The notes under the pieces are model-generated. The model searched no databases. It saw nothing but the letters and a program-made list of their open reading frames with translations, and was not told where the DNA came from. The position numbers and the translations under genes were made by a program. Source: a virus. From it: 64,000 bases of DNA. Location of the stretch: the IMG/VR virus record IMGVR_UViG_3300017788_001394, positions 39,293 through 103,292 of that record; one strand, written 5' to 3'. Shown here one piece after another: positions 33,505-42,015 of this stretch. How positions within the stretch are numbered: position 1 is the first letter of the stretch; each line of letters begins with the position of its first letter.

Positions 33505-35072
33505 GTTTTGTTACTTTCGTTAAAATGTTTATAGCAATCGTTCCACCAGTTTCCTAGTTCGGGAAAAACTTCAGGGAACTTAGTGTTTCTTCTTTGATCA
33601 ATTTGATTAAAATATAACCAGAACTGTTTTTTTCTTCTAGCTATCTCTGCAACAGAAAGCTCTGTTTTTCCGTTTTTGATCCAAGCAATGTCTCTTTTAA
33701 GTTTAGCGATTTCGTAGTGCTTGAACCCATGATACGTTCTGCCATAGTGTTCATTTTCTACATTATTTTCCATGAAAACTAAACAATCTTCTAACATAGA
33801 AATAAGTTCAGGATAAAACGCTGCATTTTGTGCGCTCATCCATTCTGGCTGACGAAGATATGGAATATCGAACCAAACTCGCTGGCGACGTTTTCTAACA
33901 AAAGGAGGATGCACAAAACCGTTACGGTCGGGAGGTTGTATAACATGATCTGTTTGATTTTCATAACCAAATTCTATACGCAAATCTAAAATCATTTGCA
34001 AAAATTCTTTAAGACGAGGAATACTTAGTAAGTTAAATGTGTTAATAAAACTTATCTCTGATCCATGTGTTTCTTTCATGAATGTTTTAATATTTTTCAT
34101 CATACGTTCGTAATTGAGACCTGTTCTGATATATTCCGCTTGTTCACCTGTACTATCTAAGCTAATGAACAAACTAAAATGTTTACATGCAGGGGCCACA
34201 TACCAATTATTACCGCTATCTGGGTTAAACTTTTCTTTATCTTCCCAAATTCTAACTTCCTCGATAGCTTTTAGTTTTTTAATAAATTTATCGAATAAAC
34301 GTTGATCAGGTGGACACATATTACTAGTTATACTTAAGTCTAATGTAGAATTTGGATTTTTGTTAACATAATCTAATACTCTAAATGTATTTTTATCCAT
34401 TAGAGGTTCGCCGCCGGTCATACGAAAAACTTTCAAATCCTTATACAAATCAGGCCACCAGTCCCAAAAGGCCTCTACATAAGGATTATCTTTATTACTA
34501 GAATTGATAGGCATTAACCCCGCAGCAGATAAACTTTTAATATCGTTATGTTTAAAGTTGTCGCCGAGATCATACGGGCCATAATCTTCGATTTCTTTTT
34601 GCCAAGATGTGCTTAAATGAGGACTGCAATATGTGCATTTAAAATTACATGCTTGATTGAAATTAACTTCAACATATCTTGGATTAATGTTGTTGTCCCA
34701 CCCGCCGTCTATTACTTCGTCCCAACCATCTTGTGCCCATACTTCGCTGCTACGATAATGCCTATCGCTTAAATGGGGTCCATCGGGAGCGTCTTCGATA
34801 TTCCAACAATATTGGCATCCAGCTGGACGTTTACCTTGCCACATATCTCTGCGTTGTTTTACTTTTTCCATTGTATTGTGCAACGCTTTAGGATTTACTT
34901 CTAATTCGTCTAAAGGAATTTTGTGTGTTGGCGGATGGTAGCAGCTTTGCGTTAATCCTGATGTTAAATGCATACTGACTTGCAACCATTTAGCCATACA
35001 CATAGTAGAACTAATCTGATTTAACTTGTCTTTAGTTTTTTTTGCTTCTTCGAAGTAATCAAGAGCTGCCAT
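33501..35072 (-). CDS. Twitch-like radical SAM protein, CYHPP subclass
   Basis: The protein has 523 residues and is a close paralog of the next gene downstream. C25 in MCMAKW, TQSCYHPPTHKIP, the CQYC pair, then FNQACNFKCTYCS; FRMTGGEPLM is the SAM contact and LFISLDSTGEQAEYIRTG the late barrel segment. The shared NPxAxHN block after the HPP motif and the long C-terminal region (QIDQRRNTKFPEVFPEL in this copy) mark the subclass. It begins one base after, and on the same strand as, the glycosyltransferase-like 35072 gene, and probably works in the same pathway. Confidence 0.9.
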   Translation of the reverse strand: MAALDYFEEAKKTKDKLNQISSTMCMAKWLQVSMHLTSGLTQSCYHPPTHKIPLDELEVNPKALHNTMEKVKQRRDMWQGKRPAGCQYCWNIEDAPDGPHLSDRHYRSSEVWAQDGWDEVIDGGWDNNINPRYVEVNFNQACNFKCTYCSPHLSTSWQKEIEDYGPYDLGDNFKHNDIKSLSAAGLMPINSSNKDNPYVEAFWDWWPDLYKDLKVFRMTGGEPLMDKNTFRVLDYVNKNPNSTLDLSITSNMCPPDQRLFDKFIKKLKAIEEVRIWEDKEKFNPDSGNNWYVAPACKHFSLFISLDSTGEQAEYIRTGLNYERMMKNIKTFMKETHGSEISFINTFNLLSIPRLKEFLQMILDLRIEFGYENQTDHVIQPPDRNGFVHPPFVRKRRQRVWFDIPYLRQPEWMSAQNAAFYPELISMLEDCLVFMENNVENEHYGRTYHGFKHYEIAKLKRDIAWIKNGKTELSVAEIARRKKQFWLYFNQIDQRRNTKFPEVFPELGNWWNDCYKHFNESNKT

Positions 35073-36049
35073 TAAATACTATCTATAACCTCAGTTTCAC
35101 GAATCATTGCACCTGTTCTAGCAGGATTTTTATAAGTTGTTTTAAAGAAGCGACTACCGGTCCAATCTAAATCAGCGATTTCAAGATCAAGATTACTTCT
35201 TAATTCATTACCAAGTCTTACTGTTTCTGCTTTTAATTTGATCGGATCCCAACTGTATCCTGTACGTGGACAAAGTTCTGTCCCATCTTCAAACTGGGGC
35301 GCTAATTCTGTGTTAAAGTAATTGCTTAACCAATCAAAGTCTCTAACGTTTTTCCAGTCCCATTCATGACGCAATATGTTTGTCATATAGCATCCCAATC
35401 TTGCGCCGTATACAGCCCACAATCCGTTTGGTGCATCTTCGCCTACGCTCATCCAAACCAACAAACGCTTATAGTTTTCTCTATGAATTTTCTTAAGTTT
35501 ACTAGGATCGACTACATCGCCGTTTTCTAATCCCATTTTTACACCTTCACGGAAACCAGCACGCCATGCTTGCAACGGACTGCCGTTGTTGTAGACATGA
35601 CTATACCAGTTATTCATTTGAACGTAGTGAATATTCCAACAGAAATCTACTTGCGCCCGCTTATCAGTAGGAGGTGCTGCTTCGTGTGTTCGCATACGCA
35701 TCACTACATCAACCGGCCAACATTTAATGCCGCCGTTGCCGTAAATTAAACCGTTAATTTGATTTCGTGCAGCCCAGCTAATAACATCATTACTACGAAC
35801 TTTATCCATATTGATTTCAACATTAAAAAAATCTTCGTTGACAATGTTGTCAGCATCAATTGTAATAAATCGTTCAGTTTCACTTAGTGCAGCGGCTGCT
35901 TTGTGTGCAGCATCACTGCCCCAAACACCGTGACTACGTTTAGCCCAAGGACATTTTGTTAATAAGTCTGCATAGTTTTCATCTGCATTAGGCTCGTCGT
36001 AGCTAATGTAGACAATATCAAAATCGTTAATACTTACCAGATTTGACAT
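35072..36049 (-). CDS. GT-A-like glycosyltransferase candidate
   Basis: The protein has 325 residues from ATG 36049, chosen because GAGGAAA lies just upstream. FITIDADNIVNEDFF supplies a DxD-like DAD at a strand end. VWGSDAAHKAAAALSETERF and RNQINGLIYGNGGIKCW match the paralog at 8575, which has the same order of motifs. The C-terminal 120 residues are extra here. A nucleotide-sugar-dependent transferase is the best guess, but donor and acceptor are unknown. It overlaps the unknown gene at 36027 by 23 bases and abuts the twitch radical SAM gene. Confidence 0.6.
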   Translation of the reverse strand: MSNLVSINDFDIVYISYDEPNADENYADLLTKCPWAKRSHGVWGSDAAHKAAAALSETERFITIDADNIVNEDFFNVEINMDKVRSNDVISWAARNQINGLIYGNGGIKCWPVDVVMRMRTHEAAPPTDKRAQVDFCWNIHYVQMNNWYSHVYNNGSPLQAWRAGFREGVKMGLENGDVVDPSKLKKIHRENYKRLLVWMSVGEDAPNGLWAVYGARLGCYMTNILRHEWDWKNVRDFDWLSNYFNTELAPQFEDGTELCPRTGYSWDPIKLKAETVRLGNELRSNLDLEIADLDWTGSRFFKTTYKNPARTGAMIRETEVIDSI

Positions 36050-37034
36050 ATTCAATTTCCTCAAATTTAAAAGTTATATTTTTGCCTTCTTCGCCTAATA
36101 ATAATTTACATGTAGTAGGATCTATCGTAGTCTTTACTATGTATTCTTTAAAGTTACCAATTTGATCGTAAGGTATAATTATCTTGTCAAGCAGTATATT
36201 AGGATCTTTGCCTGTTAAAAAAATCTTAAGGTCTTTGTATATTTTTTGTTCTTGCGGATTATCAAAGTTACTTCTAACAATCCATCCTTCTGTAGACGGG
36301 CTAACAGAAAATGTACTCCATTCTACTGTGGATTTTTGAATTATAGTTTGCATTCTCTTGTTGTTTCTTCTAGTATGATAATCTATGTTAACATAGTTTT
36401 GTTTTATTTTCAAGCCATAATTTTTAAAAATTCGTCTTGTTAACACGTCTACACTTGCAAGATCGAGTGTATTTTGCAAATGAGATAAATCTAAGATTGT
36501 GTAACCGTTTTTTACAATATCTATTACTTTGATTTTTATCGTTTCTAATAGATGGGTTGGATTGTTCTTTTTAATAAGATAAAATACTAAGTAATTCTCA
36601 TCAGAATCGTCAGTATAGTAGCGATTGTTAAAACGTTTACCTGTCATTTTGTAGATAGTATCTTGATTTAAGTTAACTTCCATTCTATAATCGTTTATAT
36701 ATAAAATAACATTAACATCGCTATCTATAAAGTTTTTTACTCTAGGTATTTTAGTTAGAATTTCCTCGGCTTTTTTAATTGCAAGCACATCAGATTTTGG
36801 TAATAGTTTCATACCGTCTACTAAGTTACTCACTACATATTTTTTGGGATTTAAAATGCCCATCATTAATTTTGCAGCAGTTTCATCTTCTGTTATAATG
36901 TGAGGATAGCTTTGCTGTTTGTATTTACCGGTGATACTTTTGATCTCACCTGTCCAGTCGTCGTAATATACGTAGTACTTAGGTAAAGTCTTGCCTTCAT
37001 CTGCTATTTGAATTAATCTTGGCTCTGATGACAT
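36027..37034 (-). CDS. Unknown phage protein (335 aa)
   Basis: A 335-residue soluble protein, lysine-, asparagine- and isoleucine-rich, with no motif that I recognise. The beginning (LPKYYVYYDDWTGEIKSITG) reads like a beta hairpin, and the C-terminal half is probably also mostly beta strands. It lies between two glycosyltransferase-like genes in overlapping frames (38 bases with the upstream gene, 23 with the downstream), so it is clearly translated as part of that operon. It could be a virion or fibre accessory protein; no function is assigned. Confidence 0.6.
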   Translation of the reverse strand: MSSEPRLIQIADEGKTLPKYYVYYDDWTGEIKSITGKYKQQSYPHIITEDETAAKLMMGILNPKKYVVSNLVDGMKLLPKSDVLAIKKAEEILTKIPRVKNFIDSDVNVILYINDYRMEVNLNQDTIYKMTGKRFNNRYYTDDSDENYLVFYLIKKNNPTHLLETIKIKVIDIVKNGYTILDLSHLQNTLDLASVDVLTRRIFKNYGLKIKQNYVNIDYHTRRNNKRMQTIIQKSTVEWSTFSVSPSTEGWIVRSNFDNPQEQKIYKDLKIFLTGKDPNILLDKIIIPYDQIGNFKEYIVKTTIDPTTCKLLLGEEGKNITFKFEEIEYVKSGKY

Positions 37035-37866
37035 CTACAATATCTTCTGTTAAAAACGACTTATCGTGATAGTGAATGATACCTGAATTAATAACATAAT
37101 TTTCGATAATCAACTTCCCGGCGTCGGTATACCAATGATTTAACATTTCTGTCCAATTTATAGGTATATCTTCATTCCATAACCATTGGCTTCTTAGATC
37201 TAAATCGTACAGATTGTTCAAACTAACTGTTACTTCACTATTTACATCTAATAAATGTGTTACAATATTTGCCAACACATTTTTATCAAAGGACAGTGGT
37301 TTTTTGTCACTTAATAATTTACTATACACACTTCTCCAATTCTGGAAAATCGGGTCGGCCATCTTAAACCATTGAATGGCCAGTGGCATGTTACGATCAA
37401 AGTATATCAAATTATTAAAATTTGTAGGTAACTGGTAATGCATTTCAATATCAAAATACCGATTATAATTAATAACTGTGTTTCTAAATGTTCTTGCTAA
37501 ATTGGAAACTGCAAACCCTGTTGCATTAGCAGACATTTGTCCCCACAGTAACTCGATGTCCACATTATTGAATATCGTATCATAATCTACATAAATGGTT
37601 TCATCGAACGGTGTAGCATGAATTAGCTGCCATAAGTTCATTCCATGGAAACCATCTTTATATGCAGTGTTACCGAAAGGTAGCTCTGCTATATAATTAA
37701 AAGCATGAAAGTAATTAGATGGGACTAAATCTTTTTTGCCATTATCGACAATCAGACAAGTTTCCGCAGTTGGGTCACTAGCTTTGATACTCATCGCAAG
37801 ACCGTAGCTGTATTTTATCATATCTCTGTCGGTGTTGATACCGAGTGTAACAAATCCTCTAGACAT
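36997..37866 (-). CDS. GT-A-fold glycosyltransferase-like protein
   Basis: A 289-residue protein. FVTLGINTDRDMIKYSYGLAMSI is an N-terminal strand-helix unit as in GT8-like enzymes, and DETIYVDYDTIFNN carries the DxD (DYD) expected for metal and nucleotide-sugar binding. GIIHYHDK near the C-terminus fits the late histidine that completes the metal site in such enzymes. It is paralogous to the 37866 gene, which has LLIDTDYFIQN at the same place. Start codon and preceding stop overlap as TAATG. Sugar donor and acceptor are unknown. Confidence 0.62.
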   Translation of the reverse strand: MSRGFVTLGINTDRDMIKYSYGLAMSIKASDPTAETCLIVDNGKKDLVPSNYFHAFNYIAELPFGNTAYKDGFHGMNLWQLIHATPFDETIYVDYDTIFNNVDIELLWGQMSANATGFAVSNLARTFRNTVINYNRYFDIEMHYQLPTNFNNLIYFDRNMPLAIQWFKMADPIFQNWRSVYSKLLSDKKPLSFDKNVLANIVTHLLDVNSEVTVSLNNLYDLDLRSQWLWNEDIPINWTEMLNHWYTDAGKLIIENYVINSGIIHYHDKSFLTEDIVDVIRAKINSNSR

Positions 37867-38762
37867 TAAAATTTTGCCTGTAATTTTTCAATAAAAAGAT
37901 CGGCGTGTCTACTGATTGCCCTTTTATTCATAACGTGTATATTTGTATTTTCTAATCTAACAAGAATATTCTTCCAAGGCTCTTTTCTATTATGGCTTAA
38001 CATAATTAGATCAGTTGTATCTTTGACTTCTATTAAATCATCTTTTTGGTCCATATTGAGTAACGGCACTGATAAACCTTCAACAAATGAATCATTTGTA
38101 AACCCGTTCAATAAATGAGCAGCAATGCTAACACAAAAATCTGTTCTAAATAGTGCAGGTGGGAATTGATATAGAAGATAATAATAATCCCAGTTGTCTT
38201 TCACATGTGACCATATATCAAAAAAGATTTCTGCTTCGTCACTTTTGTCAAAATATACTACAGTAGACCACCAATGATGTATACCCGTTTCGTTCAGATC
38301 ACATTCATTCATATAAGGACGTTGTCCTTCTAAGTATATAGAATCCCTGTGTAATGCCAATGGCATTGTACTGTCAAACAAGAAATCGTAATAATTGTTT
38401 TGTATAAAATAATCGGTGTCGATTAATAATGTTTTGTTATACGGAGAAAGTTGAAAAATGTCGTGTTTGTTGCTGTTACTAAATTGGGCATTAAATTCAG
38501 TCCACGGACTGTCGTAATGCTTTCGTGGATTAGACTTGTGTTCAACATCCTGAATAATAATATTGTCAAAGCATTGATTGTGCCATTTTTTATCCGTCGA
38601 TTCTTTCAACCAGTTATAAGTGCCGTTGTCTGTAACTAGTGTCACAGAGTTATTTTTCATATTTTGCTTAACATATGCGGCTGCAATGTGAGCCATTTTA
38701 ACATAATCAATTTGACTATTGTTATATGCAAACATGCACACACCGTTTTCTTCTTCACTCAT
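37866..38762 (-). CDS. GT-A-fold glycosyltransferase-like protein
   Basis: The protein has 298 residues from ATG 38762 (TAATG overlap with the previous stop). GVCMFAYNNSQIDYVKMAHI is the N-terminal strand-helix unit, NKTLLIDTDYFIQNN contains the DxD, and IMLSHNRKEPW is a possible C-terminal metal-site region. It is a diverged duplicate of the neighbouring 36997 gene. The tandem pair could transfer successive sugars to one acceptor. No membrane segment is visible, so action on soluble or virion proteins is possible. Confidence 0.6.
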   Translation of the reverse strand: MSEEENGVCMFAYNNSQIDYVKMAHIAAAYVKQNMKNNSVTLVTDNGTYNWLKESTDKKWHNQCFDNIIIQDVEHKSNPRKHYDSPWTEFNAQFSNSNKHDIFQLSPYNKTLLIDTDYFIQNNYYDFLFDSTMPLALHRDSIYLEGQRPYMNECDLNETGIHHWWSTVVYFDKSDEAEIFFDIWSHVKDNWDYYYLLYQFPPALFRTDFCVSIAAHLLNGFTNDSFVEGLSVPLLNMDQKDDLIEVKDTTDLIMLSHNRKEPWKNILVRLENTNIHVMNKRAISRHADLFIEKLQAKF

Positions 38763-39109
38763 TACCAACCCATTAATTTTTTAACGTTTCTTGCTCTGTT
38801 TACTTTATCTAACAGTGTTAGATATTCATTGGTTGCTTCAGTATATTTTTCAATAAGCAAATTAAAAAACTCTTTTAAATCATCAATTTTAATAGGCGTT
38901 TCTTTTGTATCTAATAAAATAGCACTTGTTTTATTAGCCGTTAATAAACCGCTAACAATACCGATCGTAATAGCATCTGCTAAAAAACTTCCGTTATTAT
39001 AATGAACTAACTGTAATATTTGCATTCTACTGCGAATATTACGTTTTTGATTTGCTAATGTTTGTCTGTAGTTTGCAAAGTCTAGAGCTTTTTCGAGTCT
39101 CTCATCCAT
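38762..39109 (-). CDS. Conserved T4-like cyanophage-type small protein (MDERLEKALDFANY family)
   Basis: A 115-residue protein. The start MDERLEKALDFANYRQTLANQKRNIR and the tail RARNVKKLMGW match small proteins I recall as conserved near structural genes in marine T4-like phages, with unknown role. An internal LADAITIGIVSGLL segment is mildly hydrophobic but short for a membrane helix. AAGGAG precedes the ATG and a strong sigma70-like promoter (39137-39165) stands upstream, so it leads the minus-strand operon that continues through the glycosyltransferases to the two HPP-type radical SAM genes. Confidence 0.7.
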   Translation of the reverse strand: MDERLEKALDFANYRQTLANQKRNIRSRMQILQLVHYNNGSFLADAITIGIVSGLLTANKTSAILLDTKETPIKIDDLKEFFNLLIEKYTEATNEYLTLLDKVNRARNVKKLMGW

Positions 39110-39136
39110 GCGAGTTTCTCCTTACAATTAACTACT

Positions 39137-39165
39137 ACTATAATTATTTATTATCAGGTTGTCAA
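39137..39165 (-). promoter_or_regulatory. Sigma70-like promoter
   Basis: On the minus strand TTGACA (39165-39160), a 17-base spacer and TATAGT (39142-39137) form a near-consensus host-type promoter. AAGGAG (about 39113-39118) and ATG 39109 follow. It implies early or constitutive expression of the 39109-32023 unit. The spacer also contains AATAAATA, a possible weak late box. Confidence 0.75.
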
Positions 39166-39173
39166 GCTATTTT

Positions 39174-40460
39174 TTAGCTATCGTCCATTGTGTTGAAATT
39201 GTCTGTAATTACAACATAAGGATCTGGGTTAACGTCAAACGTTGCTGAACCTGCCCAACTAGTTCTTGTTATTGTATCTGGCATAAGATATGTAAAGTTG
39301 GAAGCAATTTGACCATCGATTGTTTGATCGTATGCAGTATCATCTAACACTACTTTAAAATGTATTTCAGTGCCGCCGGTTGCCCACTTGCCATAAATTT
39401 TAAATCTTAAACTTGCATAACCACTATACGATCCATACGAAGATGCATAAACGGATGTTCCATAGCCGTACCCGCTGGGAGGACAATAATGATAGCCAGT
39501 TGTATATCCGGTCATATAACTACTTACAAAACCGTAATAACCGCTATATGCATAACCGTAGCCGTAACCATATCCATAATTGCTAAAACCTATATTAACT
39601 GTAACTCCGGAACTTTCAAACAACAATCCTTCATTGGTTGAAGTATCGCTGCCATCGCCATAGTTTTCTGTTAAATGGTAAAAACCTTTACCGTAACTTG
39701 TTCCTGCAGTATAATAATTGTTGCTTTGATAAAAGTTATCAACAGTGAACGTTAATACACCCATTTCATTTATAACATCAGACCAGTTGTAATAACCTGC
39801 AGTGCAACCGCCTGACATTTCTAACTGAATACGTAACTGACCACCACCATTGAAAAAATGTCTTGCATGATTGTAATCATCAAATACCCATTTATATTCT
39901 CCGGTTATTTTATTTGTCCATGGAGTTGTTCTTTCCATATCGTTTGGTGTTTGCGCTGCGATTAGTAAACTTGCATCAGTTGGATCGATCGAGTTGTAAT
40001 TATAGTTAGGTATAACACTGGTGTTGATTTTATTTTCAACAACATTTAAGTCTTCTGCTCGTATTAATGTATATTTGTCAACTGTGTTTCTGCCTGTCGG
40101 CACAGCAAACACTAATATTGTATCGGTTACGTTAATGTGATCGACCATGATGTTTACACGATCAACTAAAAACTGTAATCTTTCTGCAGTAATTAAATCA
40201 CCAACCGCAATATTGTTAGCAGTGTTTACTGCACCCCACCCAAATCTATAGTTGCCATAAACTGCAGGTGCACCGTTTATATCGGTGCCACGACTGATGT
40301 TTGCGTATTGTGATGTATTAAATGCAGGTGTTGTTGCACTTGCTTCTGCAGAAGTCAATGGTGTAGAAGTAGGGTAGTTATCGCCGAACACTTTGTTTAC
40401 AAGTGTTGCGATGCCGTTATACTCACTACCGTATACCTTTGACCCCGGAGTAACAACCAT
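39174..40460 (-). CDS. Virion/tail-fibre protein with Tyr-Gly-rich segment
   Basis: A 428-residue protein. The N-terminus and middle (GSKVYGSEYNGIATLVNKVFG, AVGDLITAERLQFLVDRVN) look like the conserved structural proteins encoded next to baseplate genes in marine T4-like phages. Residues about 290-350 are extremely rich in tyrosine and glycine (GYGYGYGYAYSGYYGF and neighbours), with serine, and few charged residues. Such a stretch could form a flexible or adhesive surface. It is the most distal gene of the structural operon and has no strong ribosome-binding site, so it may rely on coupling with the 40464 gene three bases away. Confidence 0.65.
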   Translation of the reverse strand: MVVTPGSKVYGSEYNGIATLVNKVFGDNYPTSTPLTSAEASATTPAFNTSQYANISRGTDINGAPAVYGNYRFGWGAVNTANNIAVGDLITAERLQFLVDRVNIMVDHINVTDTILVFAVPTGRNTVDKYTLIRAEDLNVVENKINTSVIPNYNYNSIDPTDASLLIAAQTPNDMERTTPWTNKITGEYKWVFDDYNHARHFFNGGGQLRIQLEMSGGCTAGYYNWSDVINEMGVLTFTVDNFYQSNNYYTAGTSYGKGFYHLTENYGDGSDTSTNEGLLFESSGVTVNIGFSNYGYGYGYGYAYSGYYGFVSSYMTGYTTGYHYCPPSGYGYGTSVYASSYGSYSGYASLRFKIYGKWATGGTEIHFKVVLDDTAYDQTIDGQIASNFTYLMPDTITRTSWAGSATFDVNPDPYVVITDNFNTMDDS

Positions 40461-40463
40461 TAC

Positions 40464-41381
40464 TTACTTTGCTCCTACGACCACTTCGACAGTACCTGCG
40501 TCGAGTGTCTCTTTACTTGAAAGAGCTCTGCCAATAATACGTCTATAATCTCCCAATTCATTTGGATATGCTACACGAGCATGTCCGGCGACCTCGCTAG
40601 TCACAAGTCTTTCACCTTTTTTAACAGGACCAATTACTTTACATGGAACACGACCTGCTAACGCAACATACGGATGTGTTGCATCACTGCCTGCGCCGCT
40701 ATTCATTTCAAAGCCAGGTGCAGTAGAAATTATACCAAACACGTTTATGCTTGCAGATTCAGTTGACTCTGTTATTTCTTTTTCACCACCTAAAATCACT
40801 ACAGTTCCTGGTTCGTATTCGTTGTCAGCAGCATAACGTTCTGCAAGGTCAGCATATTCTGCACTAGTAGCAGTGCCTCTAAATTTAAAATTTGCTGTAG
40901 TATTCATGTTGTCGCCTGCTTGTAATACAGGAAACTGTGTGCTTAACATCGTTAAGCCGTCTTCTAAAAACTCAGTTGTTGCAGGTGTCCATGCTGTTGT
41001 GTCACTAACTTGTATAGTAACGATATCGCTATCGACTATAGTTTCTATTGTATAATGGTAAACACCCAGTGTGTCAAGTCTACTTCTAGCAACAACTCGT
41101 GTTCCGCCTGCTTGGAAACCTATCGGCCACCATGCACCGTTATCATACAAATACAATTGACTTTCGGTAGTGTTATACCAAAGTTGACCTTCGTTCGGAT
41201 TTGTTGGCGCAGTGTCAGCTGAGTTGTTGGCTAATAATCTTAAAAAATTTTCATTTAGTGCTTCACCAAACATACTATAATTTCGACCGATGAGCTTTAG
41301 TGTAGTGCTAGTGTCTACGGTTCCGTCGTTAACGATAATAGGTGTTTTACCTGCATCTGGCCAATCAACTGTATACGGCAT
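40464..41381 (-). CDS. Tail-fibre-like structural protein
   Basis: A 305-residue protein. APTNPNEGQLWYNTTESQLYLYDNG is a phage fibre motif in which NxGxLWYN repeats bridge beta strands. SAEYADLAERYAADNEYEPGTVV is the conserved collar that precedes the C-terminal domain of many marine phage fibres, and the C-terminal region (AGRVPCKVIGPVKKGERLV) resembles the G2-peptidase/chaperone-like tail domains. Together these suggest a receptor-binding or short fibre. AAGGAAAAAAAG precedes the ATG. It sits in the structural operon between two other virion genes. Confidence 0.75.
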   Translation of the reverse strand: MPYTVDWPDAGKTPIIVNDGTVDTSTTLKLIGRNYSMFGEALNENFLRLLANNSADTAPTNPNEGQLWYNTTESQLYLYDNGAWWPIGFQAGGTRVVARSRLDTLGVYHYTIETIVDSDIVTIQVSDTTAWTPATTEFLEDGLTMLSTQFPVLQAGDNMNTTANFKFRGTATSAEYADLAERYAADNEYEPGTVVILGGEKEITESTESASINVFGIISTAPGFEMNSGAGSDATHPYVALAGRVPCKVIGPVKKGERLVTSEVAGHARVAYPNELGDYRRIIGRALSSKETLDAGTVEVVVGAK

Positions 41382-41392
41382 CTTTTTTTCCT

Positions 41393-41989
41393 TTATACAT
41401 CACTATACGATGTTCTGATTCTTAAAGTATATATTACTTGTATTTTTCTATTTGCGCTCTTCTGAACCGGATGGAAAATAACATGAGTTAACATTGTGCT
41501 ATTTGCAGTATAAAGTGCAAGCTCGTCAAAAACATAAGTGCCGTTCATATCAACACTTGTATCTAGTGCATCTTGACCTGCTGGTTGGTTGTAATCAAGT
41601 GTGCAAGTTACTACCACATCACTATATAACTCACCGGAAGTATGTGTCACTTCTACACTGTTGGTTGCTGTGCCAGTTATGGTTTCGTCGACTGTTTGTG
41701 CATATGTTTGATTATATAGCGCACCTGCTGTGATATTAGTGTTTGTTGCTTTGTATGTAACTGCACCTAATCCGTCGATAATAGTACCACCATTACCAAA
41801 ACGCATTTGTGCTATTGCATACGTTCCAATTCCACCAGCTTCGTTTGCTAATAAATTTGCAAGTGCAATACTCATATTTTCATAGTTGATAGCATTACGA
41901 CGGCGAACTAAAATTTCACCGTTGTCTGGATCCCATATTGTTATGTGTCCTTCTATTCCGAACACCGGTTTTTCAATTATCTTACTCAT
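41393..41989 (-). CDS. Virion structural protein (conserved in marine T4-like phages)
   Basis: About 198 residues from ATG 41989; the ATG four codons upstream (42001) would lie only five bases after a TATAAATAT late box, so the inner start with GGA upstream is preferred. FGIEGHITIWDPDNGEILVRRRNAINYENM, then IAQMRFGNGG and YVFDELALY, is the pattern I associate with small structural proteins next to fibre genes in marine myoviruses. Composition is beta-rich, with no membrane segment. It lies just downstream of the 3,692-residue protein and upstream of the fibre gene. Confidence 0.65.
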   Translation of the reverse strand: MSKIIEKPVFGIEGHITIWDPDNGEILVRRRNAINYENMSIALANLLANEAGGIGTYAIAQMRFGNGGTIIDGLGAVTYKATNTNITAGALYNQTYAQTVDETITGTATNSVEVTHTSGELYSDVVVTCTLDYNQPAGQDALDTSVDMNGTYVFDELALYTANSTMLTHVIFHPVQKSANRKIQVIYTLRIRTSYSDV

Positions 41990-42006
41990 AGTTTTTTCCA
42001 TTTATA

Positions 42007-42015
42007 ATATTTATA
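42007..42015 (-). promoter_or_regulatory. Late promoter box TATAAATAT overlapping the stop of the giant gene
   Basis: On the minus strand TATAAATAT includes the TAA stop (42013-42011) of the giant structural gene and precedes the 41989 start by about 17 bases. It would launch a separate late transcript for the fibre genes. Confidence 0.65.
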
